A DNA stretch of 15,234 nt from CAVPHV01 sp964465915 (GTDB taxonomy: Bacteria > Actinomycetota > Acidimicrobiia > Spongiisociales > UBA5794): contig CAYXMJ010000059.1 in assembly GCA_964465915.1 (NCBI GenBank), positions 1-15,234 of the forward strand, written 5' to 3'. The notes below the pieces were generated by a model. The model did not search any database, was not told where the DNA came from, and worked only from the letters and a program-made list of their open reading frames with translations. Made by a program: the position numbers and the translations under genes. Positions 1 through 6,007 of this stretch are shown one piece after another. Position 1 is the stretch's first letter. The number at the start of each line of letters is the position of its first letter.

Positions 1-579
1 GCAGTCGATGAAGCTCCCTTCGAGGGGGACGAGGTCGAGGGATCCCTCGACCTCGGCGCGGCTCCAACACAGCTCGTACAGTCCGCCGGGCTGAGCGGGC
101 AGGCTACTCGCCCAGCGCCACGGGAGCAGCGAAGAACCGGCAAAGCGCCACACTCCGGCGAAGTCCGCCCGCGCCGGGTCGAACACAACGCCGAGACGCA
201 CCCGCCGGCCATCCCACCCGGCGTAGAGCCGCTCCAGCGCCCCGGAGAACCAGACATCGGCGTTGGTGATCAGAGCCGGGCGGCCGTCCAGCCAGCCCCG
301 CAGGTTGCCGATCGCACCCGCGGTCCCGAGCGGCCGCTCCGCCTCGATCGAAAGATGGACATCACGTTGCGACAGATGTGCCTCCAGCAGAGCACGACCA
401 TGGTGCACGTTGACGGCGGTTTCGACGGACCCGGCGACGCGGTCGAGCGCGTGGTCGACGAGCGGCCGGTTCCCAACCGGGCACAGGGCCTTGGGCAGAT
501 GGTTGGTGAGAGGCCGCAGCCGAGTACCGAGTCCGGCGGCCAGCACAATGGCCGGCACATCGTCGCGGCGGACCGTCAT
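1..579 (-). CDS. NDP-sugar pyrophosphorylase / nucleotidyltransferase, 3' end cut by window edge
   Basis: Reading the minus strand from the ATG at 579-577 gives 193 residues open to the window edge. Residues 9-35 hold the nucleotidyltransferase signature: LAAGLGTRLRPLT followed by PKALCPVGNRPL, the NTP-binding loop and Lys of the GlmU/RmlA/MurU fold. Further on, AERPLGTAGAI and ITNADVW match the base-recognition and metal-binding Asp motifs of the family. Such enzymes transfer a nucleotidyl group to a sugar-1-phosphate in the cytoplasm, making an activated sugar for envelope glycans. Substrate cannot be read from this fragment; MurNAc-1-P or GlcNAc-1-P (MurU type) and hexose-1-P are all possible. 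The start overlaps the stop of the small upstream ORF (ATGCGATGA), so translation is probably coupled. The family call is secure; the specificity is open. Confidence 0.88.
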   Translation of the reverse strand, partial: MTVRRDDVPAIVLAAGLGTRLRPLTNHLPKALCPVGNRPLVDHALDRVAGSVETAVNVHHGRALLEAHLSQRDVHLSIEAERPLGTAGAIGNLRGWLDGRPALITNADVWFSGALERLYAGWDGRRVRLGVVFDPARADFAGVWRFAGSSLLPWRWASSLPAQPGGLYELCWSRAEVEGSLDLVPLEGSFIDC

Positions 580-725
580 CGCATCCCGGCCCGGCGCGGG
601 TGGGCAACGGCCTCGGTCAGCCAATGCCACGCAAACAGCCCGGTACAACTCCCCCGCTGCCCGGCATCGCCGGCGATGACCGCCAGGTCGCCGACGACGC
701 GGTCGAGTGTTCGCCCCTCCTGCAT
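576..725 (-). CDS. small hypothetical ORF coupled to the nucleotidyltransferase gene
   Basis: A 49-residue frame begins MQEGRTLDRVVGDLAVIAGD and ends at a TGA that overlaps the nucleotidyltransferase ATG by 4 nt. Third positions are mostly G/C, as in neighbouring genes. The ATG lies 7 nt after a TAGGGT -10 box (733-738), which fits a leaderless message. A longer frame runs up to an ATG at 764 but would include the -10 box, so I prefer 725. I recognise no family; there is no signal peptide or clear TM segment. It could be a real small protein, or a leader ORF that feeds ribosomes to the downstream start. The coupling is seen directly; expression as a stable protein is inference. Confidence 0.45.
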   Translation of the reverse strand: MQEGRTLDRVVGDLAVIAGDAGQRGSCTGLFAWHWLTEAVAHPRRAGMR

Positions 726-927
726 GCCCGAGACCCTACCCGCGGTAGCCGCCCATACCTCCATTGTTGGCCGCTATGCGCGGAAACGGTCCGGATCGCC
801 GCAAACCAACCGCCAATGTGTCCGGCCGTTGTAGCTCACGCTTCGGCCGCGGTGTCTCCTTGGCCCCGCTGCAAGAGCGGCGAGGGGAGCCGGGTATCGT
901 TGCGGCCCATGGCAGAAAGGGCCCGCA
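726..927. other. short intergenic region with divergent starts
   Basis: About 200 nt between the small minus-strand ORF and the plus-strand GNAT remnant. It holds the TAGGGT box for the minus side and a TATCGT (895-900) that could be the -10 of the plus side. A weak 5-bp hairpin (CCGCT-5 nt-AGCGG) lies in 867-881. I see no RNA gene and no good ORF here. Confidence 0.4.
733..738 (-). promoter_or_regulatory. putative -10 box TAGGGT of the nucleotidyltransferase operon
   Basis: On the minus strand GGGTAGGGTC lies 7 nt before the ATG of the small coupled ORF. The same GGTAGGGT core precedes the genes at 3658 and 5945. No convincing -35 hexamer is visible 16-18 nt upstream. Confidence 0.4.
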
Positions 928-1074
928 GTGGTGCGGATTCGCCGCTGCGACCACACCACCGACTACGAACGGGTCTATCGCTTCCTGGTCGAGATCTACG
1001 AGCCGGTCCTCACTTCGACCTTGGCGGCCCGTCGCATCACGTCGGCTGCTCCCGACGGATTGTCGATCCGTTAG
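928..1074 (+). pseudogene. truncated GNAT-type acetyltransferase N-terminus (remnant)
   Basis: GTG at 928 starts a 48-residue frame. The segment IRRCDHTTDYERVYRFLVEIYEP resembles the first strand and helix of GNAT N-acetyltransferases (pattern D-Y-x-x-V-x-x-F-L-x-x-x-Y). An AAAGG Shine-Dalgarno sits 7 nt before the GTG, and a TATCGT -10-like box lies at 895-900, so the expression signals look intact. After YEP the frame no longer resembles the family and stops at 1072-1074, overlapping the stop of the convergent lipoprotein gene. A full GNAT domain needs about 140-170 residues, so this would be a remnant broken near 1006, with the rest replaced by the lipoprotein end. Reading the other plus frames did not recover a continuation. 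The family match is by eye, so confidence is modest. Confidence 0.35.
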
Positions 1075-1931
1075 AGCTCGAATCCGGCATCCCGCCCGAT
1101 CTCACGCAATTCGGCCAGTGGGTAGAACCCGAGCGCCTCGTCGACGTCCTTTGCTGCAGTCTGGGCGCCCTGACCGGTGGCGTTGATGTCGTACACGATG
1201 CATCCGCCCTCGAATTGGTGATACCAGGTCGCGACGTAGCTGGGCGGATCGAGGTCTTCGGCCAGTTCCTCGGCGGCCTTTTCCGGCGTCATACCGGGCG
1301 CCGGTTCCTCCCCGGGCATCAGAAGCTCGATCTTGCCCCCGGCAACCTCCCGGTCGTCGACAACGATCACGGCTATCCCGCTGCCTGTGGCCGACGCGAT
1401 CCTGACCGAGGCAGGTTCGGCCGAATCGACCACCGTCACCTCGATCCCCCGAACCCCCGTCCAGGCGCGTTTGAGCTCTTGGCCCGCCACCTCTGCATAG
1501 TTGCGGTGACGCGGCGCCACCGGTACAACGGCGACCTCGACCACACTCGTCTCGCTGATGACGTCGATAGAGCGAGCAACACCCTCAGCCGAGACCGGGG
1601 CGGGGGCAGCCGAGCCCGGTTCACAGCTGGTTTGCAATGTCACCTCGGCAAAATGGTCGCCCATCCGATCCGAATCGAGCCAGAACGTGGCCCGGCCCCG
1701 TTCGGTCTGCTGCGCCTCATAATCCCAGCCCACCTTTAGTCCCTTGATGCACGCTCCCCAGCGGGCGTCGGGTATCGCCTGGAGCTGCATGAGGATCACC
1801 GTCGCCAGCTCTCCGGTAGATATGTCCTCGCCCGTTGGACATTCCGGCTTTCCGGGTCCGGTGGGCCCGAAGTCCGAACACGCTGCGACCACCAGAGAGC
1901 AGGCCAGCAAGATGGCCAACCGGCGCCTCAT
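1071..1931 (-). CDS. predicted secreted lipoprotein of unknown function
   Basis: The 286-residue product begins MRRRLAILLACSLVVAAC: three Arg, a hydrophobic core and a lipobox VAAC with Cys18 as lipidation site, followed by SDFGPTGPG, so it should be anchored outside the membrane. The frame is open further upstream, but that part is the shadow of the preceding gene; the chosen ATG overlaps its TGA (ATGA) and gives a clean signal peptide. The mature part is acidic, with Cys in CPTGED, ACIKG, TSCEP and GGCIVYD that could form disulfides. The C-terminal stretch GGCIVYDINATG and ALGFYPLAELRE has the look of a small conserved actinobacterial lipoprotein domain, but I cannot name it. Tight coupling to the PAP2-kinase gene suggests it works with that protein outside the membrane. 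Confidence 0.85.
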   Translation of the reverse strand: MRRRLAILLACSLVVAACSDFGPTGPGKPECPTGEDISTGELATVILMQLQAIPDARWGACIKGLKVGWDYEAQQTERGRATFWLDSDRMGDHFAEVTLQTSCEPGSAAPAPVSAEGVARSIDVISETSVVEVAVVPVAPRHRNYAEVAGQELKRAWTGVRGIEVTVVDSAEPASVRIASATGSGIAVIVVDDREVAGGKIELLMPGEEPAPGMTPEKAAEELAEDLDPPSYVATWYHQFEGGCIVYDINATGQGAQTAAKDVDEALGFYPLAELREIGRDAGFEL

Positions 1932-3658
1932 GCCAAGCCACCGATCTTGAGGTTCTCGATCACCAGGGAGATCAGCAGCGCCAGGGCAAAGGCGGCCCCG
2001 ATGGCAAGGCCAATCCGGCGACCGCTCCAACGCTGGATGGTGATGGGCTCGCGATGTGGCGACAGCATTTGGAAGCGCTCGATCACGTCGATGCCCTCCT
2101 TCTTCTGCCGGCCCTTCAGATGCGATCGAGACTGCGACGGAATCGTGATGCTGCGGGTGGCGGCGAATGCCTCGGCGATGTCCTCCGGAGCGAAGTAGTG
2201 CAAGGCCCGCTCGTAGACATGCTCGGGGTCGGAGCGGAGACCGAGGATGATCATCATGTTGGCGAGGTCGACGGCTTGACGCCACGGGCTCGGACGAATC
2301 GTACCGAAGGCGACGTCGATCATCCGCACCTGCCCGTCCTTCACCATGACGTTTGCGGGCTTGACATCGCGATGTGCCAAGCCGGCGTCCCACAAACGCC
2401 GAATCATCAAGAGGGCATCGTCGATGACGGCGTCGTCGATCGGTGCGGTGGTGATCTCCTCGGCGTCTTGGAGGAACTCGGTGACGATCAGGTACTCACG
2501 CTCCGGGGTGATCTCGACGAAGCCAAACGACTCGGCCGACGGGACGCCCGCTTCCTTCATCCGCAACAGCATGTAGTCCTCGTACTCGACCAGACGTCGC
2601 ACCGAAGTGAAGCGCACCTCGTCCTCGAGTGCTCCGTAAGCAATAGTCCGCCACAGCTTGTAGTAGCGGTCGGCGCGAAGGTGATTCGTCGAGTAGAGCT
2701 TTGCGAACAGATACACGTCGGGGTCCCCGGCAACGGTCAGCCGGATCGGGGTGGATCCCCCGGAGCCCTCGAGGCCGAACTGCTCCATGGCGAGCACGTT
2801 GAAGCCCAGCTGCTCACCAACCGCCCGCTTGATCGCCTCGCCGCGAGCACCCGTGATGTCGAGATGTGCCGTCCTCCCCCGCCCATACGAAACTGGGAAC
2901 ACCGACTCGGGCGCAAAGAAGCGAAAGACGACGACCGTCAGCGCAACGCCGAACAGGGCACCGACGAGACCATCGGTCATGTGATCGGTCCCCAGGTAGA
3001 CCCGCGCCAGCACGAGAAGCGCAACTAACACGCCCGAGGCTGCGAACCAGATGCGGCGGTACCGCCCGGCGGGAATCAGAGACAACCCCATCACGGCAAG
3101 CGTTGCCGAAAAGGCAAACACCGGGAAGGACGGATGCGAATATCCCTGCCAATCGCCGATGATCTGCAGGAGCGGTCGCGGACGGGCGATCCCGTTGGCG
3201 AAGGCTTGGACCACCAGACCACCGACGACAAAGACGATGACGGCGGCCAGCAGGTGGCGCCACCGCTTGGTGACGATCAGCACGATGAGCGTCGTCCAGC
3301 GCAGTGCACGCAGCATCCACGTCGAGCCGAGCGCGTGCAGTCTCTCGCTGATCGCGGTGAGCGGATCGGTGCGGATGTCGACGAACCAACGGCCGATAGC
3401 CAGGTCAACCTCCTCCCACCAGGCCCGGCTCTCCGGCCACGCGAACAGCGAGAACCACAGCACCATGACGGCGGCGCCGATGGCGAGCCAGAACCACCCG
3501 CTCGCCCTCAGGTTGCGAGGCAGCGGCTCCTTCTCGCCAGACGGTCGACGGCGGCGCCCGGCAACCCTGATTCCGGCGACCCGAACGACACGCCGTTCGC
3601 TGATGCCGGTCAGCTGCGCAGCAATCTGGTCGCTGTCGTTTGGTTGATCGGTTTCGAT
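1928..3658 (-). CDS. PAP2-like membrane domain fused to RIO/ABC1-like kinase domain
   Basis: With an ATC start at 3658 the product has 576 residues (512 from the first in-frame ATG at 3466). The N-terminal 64 residues are basic and lead into a TM helix WFWLAIGAAVMVLWFSLFAW that the ATG start would cut. About six TM helices follow with PAP2-type marks: ARPRP (about 158-162), HPSFP (about 175-179, where active enzymes have PSGH) and RVYLGTDHMTD (about 219-229). A cytosolic kinase-like domain spans about 260-500: Lys in LFAKLY (~320), Glu-rich helix RRLVEYEDY, catalytic loop HRDVKPANVMV (~429-439) and metal site IDVAFG (~447). A last TM helix ends the protein. PAP2 enzymes remove phosphate from lipids or polyprenols; kinase function here is inferred from motifs. 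It overlaps the lipoprotein by ATGA. Downstream of a paralogous kinase fusion, it likely shares its role. Confidence 0.8.
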   Translation of the reverse strand: METDQPNDSDQIAAQLTGISERRVVRVAGIRVAGRRRRPSGEKEPLPRNLRASGWFWLAIGAAVMVLWFSLFAWPESRAWWEEVDLAIGRWFVDIRTDPLTAISERLHALGSTWMLRALRWTTLIVLIVTKRWRHLLAAVIVFVVGGLVVQAFANGIARPRPLLQIIGDWQGYSHPSFPVFAFSATLAVMGLSLIPAGRYRRIWFAASGVLVALLVLARVYLGTDHMTDGLVGALFGVALTVVVFRFFAPESVFPVSYGRGRTAHLDITGARGEAIKRAVGEQLGFNVLAMEQFGLEGSGGSTPIRLTVAGDPDVYLFAKLYSTNHLRADRYYKLWRTIAYGALEDEVRFTSVRRLVEYEDYMLLRMKEAGVPSAESFGFVEITPEREYLIVTEFLQDAEEITTAPIDDAVIDDALLMIRRLWDAGLAHRDVKPANVMVKDGQVRMIDVAFGTIRPSPWRQAVDLANMMIILGLRSDPEHVYERALHYFAPEDIAEAFAATRSITIPSQSRSHLKGRQKKEGIDVIERFQMLSPHREPITIQRWSGRRIGLAIGAAFALALLISLVIENLKIGGLA

Positions 3659-3665
3659 GGTCGCG

Positions 3666-3672
3666 TCCCCTC
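3666..3672 (-). promoter_or_regulatory. Shine-Dalgarno GAGGGGA deciding a non-canonical ATC start
   Basis: GAGGGGA lies 7 nt before the ATC codon at 3658-3656. The reading frame above the first ATG has no ATG, GTG or TTG before its TGA stop, yet encodes a basic leader and the first half of a TM helix. This makes ATC the best-placed start. Confidence 0.45.
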
Positions 3673-3693
3673 GCGAAGACCGGTTTCACGCCG

Positions 3694-3699
3694 ACCCTA
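3694..3699 (-). promoter_or_regulatory. putative -10 box TAGGGT upstream of the PAP2-kinase gene
   Basis: GGGTAGGGTC on the minus strand, in the 67-nt gap after the UPF0104-kinase stop. A transcript starting about 7 nt downstream would carry the GAGGGGA site and a leader of roughly 30 nt. It may give the second and third genes of the cluster their own promoter. Confidence 0.4.
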
Positions 3700-3725
3700 C
3701 CCATTCTTGTCGCCGCCCGGTTCCG

Positions 3726-5945
3726 CTAGAAAACCCCTCGGCTCTCCAAGCGCTTGTAGGCGAGCCAGCCGGGCAGAATCGGCAGCCAGAACGTTGCAAA
3801 GCGATAGAGGAATACGGCCGGAACCGCCACCGCCGGGTCTAGACCGAACGCGGTCAGGCCGGCAATGAGCGCCGCCTCAGCCGCCCCGATCCCGCCGGGG
3901 GTAGGCGCCACCTGGGCAAGAGCGGAACCGGCCAAATACACCGCGGTAACCGCCACAAACCCAATGCCGCCACCAAACGCCGCCAGGCTGTACCAGAGCG
4001 CAAAGGCGTACGCCATGGTGATGACGAAGGCCCCGCCAAAGAGCATGAGGAGCTTCTTGGGACTCGCTGCTACCGCCGCGATCCCCGCCCCGGCCTTGCG
4101 CAGTACCGGCCACAGTTTGCCGAGGAAGAACTTCCTGCCCCACGGCAGAAGCATGACGCCACCGGCCAGGGTGAGCACCACGACCAGGCCGACCAGGACC
4201 GCCTGGCCGGAAGGCAGCGAAATGGCGTCCGTTGCCGAACGCCCCGCCGTGGTAACGAAGATGACCAGCAACGCGATGTGCACGATCACGCCACCAATGT
4301 TGTTGACCCCGATCGCAGCCACGCCGACCCCAGCCTCAACACCGTTCTTCTGGAGATAGCGAAGGTTGGCGGCCATCCCGCCGACCTTGGCCGGCACAAG
4401 ACGGTTGAAGAACGATGCCGCCAACTGCGCCCACAACGTCGGCCAAAGGCGCAGCCGCTCGGGCACAGAACCCATCAAGGCCACTGCGGCGCCAACGTAC
4501 GTCAGCAACGAGAAAAAGACAACCAGGGGGAACCACTTCCAGTCCGCCCCGGCGATCTCACCAAAGTCCACCTCTGCCAATTGCGGGATAAGGAAGTAGA
4601 AGGCCAAGCCGAGCATCACCGCAGTCAGCACGGTGCGGGGCTTGATCCGCTGGAGCTTCTCGAGCTCGTACTCCTCGACCCCGGTCTGGCTCAACACCTC
4701 GGCTTGGATCTCACCGAGGAGCCCCTTGTGTTGCTTGAGCGCCGCCCCCAACGTTGACCCCAAAGCGGTGGGCTGCAGGCGAGGGCCGGCGTCGGCCACC
4801 GCGTCGGCACCAATGACATCGATCGCGGTACCCACCGCCCGGGACGGGCCGGCAGCGAGGGACAAGGTAACCAGCATCTGAGCGACATCACCCCGCAGGT
4901 CGCGCGACGAGGCGGCCAGTTCGGCGAACCCGAAGTCCAGCAGCCAGACCCGACCATCGGCGTCGACCATGATGTTGTTGGGGCTGAGGTTGCGGTGCGC
5001 TTCGCGGGTGTGGCGGAGAAGGGCGACCTGGTCCCACGCCAAACGCAGCGTGTCGTCGGAGATGACAACACCTTCACCCATGGCACTCAAGGTCATGCCG
5101 TCCACAGCGTCAAACAACAGCACAATGGAATTGGACCCAACGTCCGCAACCCGCACCAACTGAGGCGTGCACACTCCGGCCGACGTCGCGGTGAGCGACA
5201 TCGCGGCTTCGTGCTCTGCCTCCCGCCGTAGCGACGTGAAGGGGCGTTCGTCTCCAAAACCGGTGAGCCGAACCGTTCGGTACCCCCGGTAGAGCACGTC
5301 GGCGGCTCGCTCNNNNNNNNNNNNNNNNNNNNNNNNNNNNNNNNNNNNNNNNNNNNNNNNNNNNNNNNNNNNNNNNNNNNNNNNNNNNNNNNNNNNNNNN
5401 NNNNNNNNNNNNACGGTGCCGACGGTTTCACCCGGTTTCGTGACGAGGTCCTGGACGGCTTGCGGGTCATCCGCCCCGATCGCCCCAGCACCAGCCGTCT
5501 CTACGTTGTCACACACCCACGACGGCGGCGCGACGTCCAGCGCAGGTGGCACAAAGCGAGCCGTCACCTCACTCTGGATGCCCCACGCCAAGCCGGCCGC
5601 CAGCAGGATGCTCAAGCCGACCAGCAACAATCGGCGGTAGCGCCGCCAAAGCAGAAGCAGTCCGACCACCACGATCGGGATCAGCCAGGCAAGCAGCTGC
5701 ACGGCGAGGATGACCGTGACCACCAAGGCCGCAGGCAGCCCATCGAAGGCATCAACGACCTCGACTGCGATCCCTACCGTCACGTTGTTGAAGACGCTGG
5801 CAAGCAGCAGACCGATCGAGGCGACGAGAAGGCTGACGAGGAGCCGCAGCAGGTCACTGGGTAGGCGCGAACGCCGATAGCCGCCGTCGTCAATCACCTC
5901 AACGGCTGCTTGATCTGCCTGCGGATCGGTCGGCGCGCTCGTCAT
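3726..5945 (-). CDS. multi-TM protein: N-terminal membrane module, kinase-like domain, UPF0104 (LPG synthase TM-type) domain; interrupted by assembly gap
   Basis: Both sides of a 100-N gap lie in one frame (739 residues as drawn). ATG at 5945 follows GGAGAG; an in-frame GTG at 5957 is possible. Residues 30-131 give about three TM helices resembling the N-terminus of the downstream PAP2-kinase. After the gap, RAADVLYRGYRTV and PFTSLRREAEHE align with RADRYYKLWRTI and RFTSVRRLVEYE of that neighbour, so the kinase-like domains are paralogous. Here the catalytic loop reads HRNLSPNNIMV (Asn for Asp, ~319) while DFG is kept (~337). From ~435 an 8-TM UPF0104 region follows, with NRLVPAKVGGMAANLRYL and the family signature PTPGGIGAAEAAL. 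The catalytic DUF2156 domain of MprF is absent, so it should not be called a lysyl-PG synthase; lipid transport or flipping is inferred. The ATP-binding N-lobe must lie in the gap. Confidence 0.82.
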   Translation of the reverse strand: MTSAPTDPQADQAAVEVIDDGGYRRSRLPSDLLRLLVSLLVASIGLLLASVFNNVTVGIAVEVVDAFDGLPAALVVTVILAVQLLAWLIPIVVVGLLLLWRRYRRLLLVGLSILLAAGLAWGIQSEVTARFVPPALDVAPPSWVCDNVETAGAGAIGADDPQAVQDLVTKPGETVGTXXXXXXXXXXXXXXXXXXXXXXXXXXXXXXXXXXERAADVLYRGYRTVRLTGFGDERPFTSLRREAEHEAAMSLTATSAGVCTPQLVRVADVGSNSIVLLFDAVDGMTLSAMGEGVVISDDTLRLAWDQVALLRHTREAHRNLSPNNIMVDADGRVWLLDFGFAELAASSRDLRGDVAQMLVTLSLAAGPSRAVGTAIDVIGADAVADAGPRLQPTALGSTLGAALKQHKGLLGEIQAEVLSQTGVEEYELEKLQRIKPRTVLTAVMLGLAFYFLIPQLAEVDFGEIAGADWKWFPLVVFFSLLTYVGAAVALMGSVPERLRLWPTLWAQLAASFFNRLVPAKVGGMAANLRYLQKNGVEAGVGVAAIGVNNIGGVIVHIALLVIFVTTAGRSATDAISLPSGQAVLVGLVVVLTLAGGVMLLPWGRKFFLGKLWPVLRKAGAGIAAVAASPKKLLMLFGGAFVITMAYAFALWYSLAAFGGGIGFVAVTAVYLAGSALAQVAPTPGGIGAAEAALIAGLTAFGLDPAVAVPAVFLYRFATFWLPILPGWLAYKRLESRGVF
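5313..5412. other. assembly gap (100 N) inside the UPF0104-kinase gene
   Basis: Exactly 100 unknown bases, the usual scaffold placeholder. The frame is the same on both sides, so the true gap is probably 100 plus or minus a multiple of 3. Comparison with the paralogous neighbour suggests it is longer (see findings). Confidence 0.95.
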
Positions 5946-5960
5946 TGCTCTCCGCACCTC

Positions 5961-5966
5961 ACCCTA
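5961..5966 (-). promoter_or_regulatory. putative -10 box TAGGGT of the UPF0104-kinase cluster
   Basis: CGGTAGGGTG on the minus strand, 15 nt before the ATG at 5945. Transcription about 7 nt downstream would leave a leader of about 9 nt that contains GGAGAG. It sits in the 62-nt gap after the GT2 gene, so the cluster may start here or read through from the GT2 operon. Confidence 0.4.
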
Positions 5967-6007
5967 CCGACCAACCGCCAGGGGCAACAGTCGACCGCCC
6001 TGCCGGC

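Noticed and set aside
600..1739. Long open frame on the + strand (379 codons).
   Set aside because: It runs antisense through most of the lipoprotein gene, has low-complexity Arg/Pro-rich content and no domain; a high-GC shadow frame.
1835..3028. Open + strand frame of 397 codons.
   Set aside because: Antisense to the PAP2-kinase and lipoprotein genes; His/Asp/Gln-rich without any recognisable fold.
3726..5945. Naming the UPF0104 fusion a lysylphosphatidylglycerol synthase (MprF).
   Set aside because: Only the TM region type is present; the C-terminal aminoacyl-transferase domain (DUF2156) is absent.
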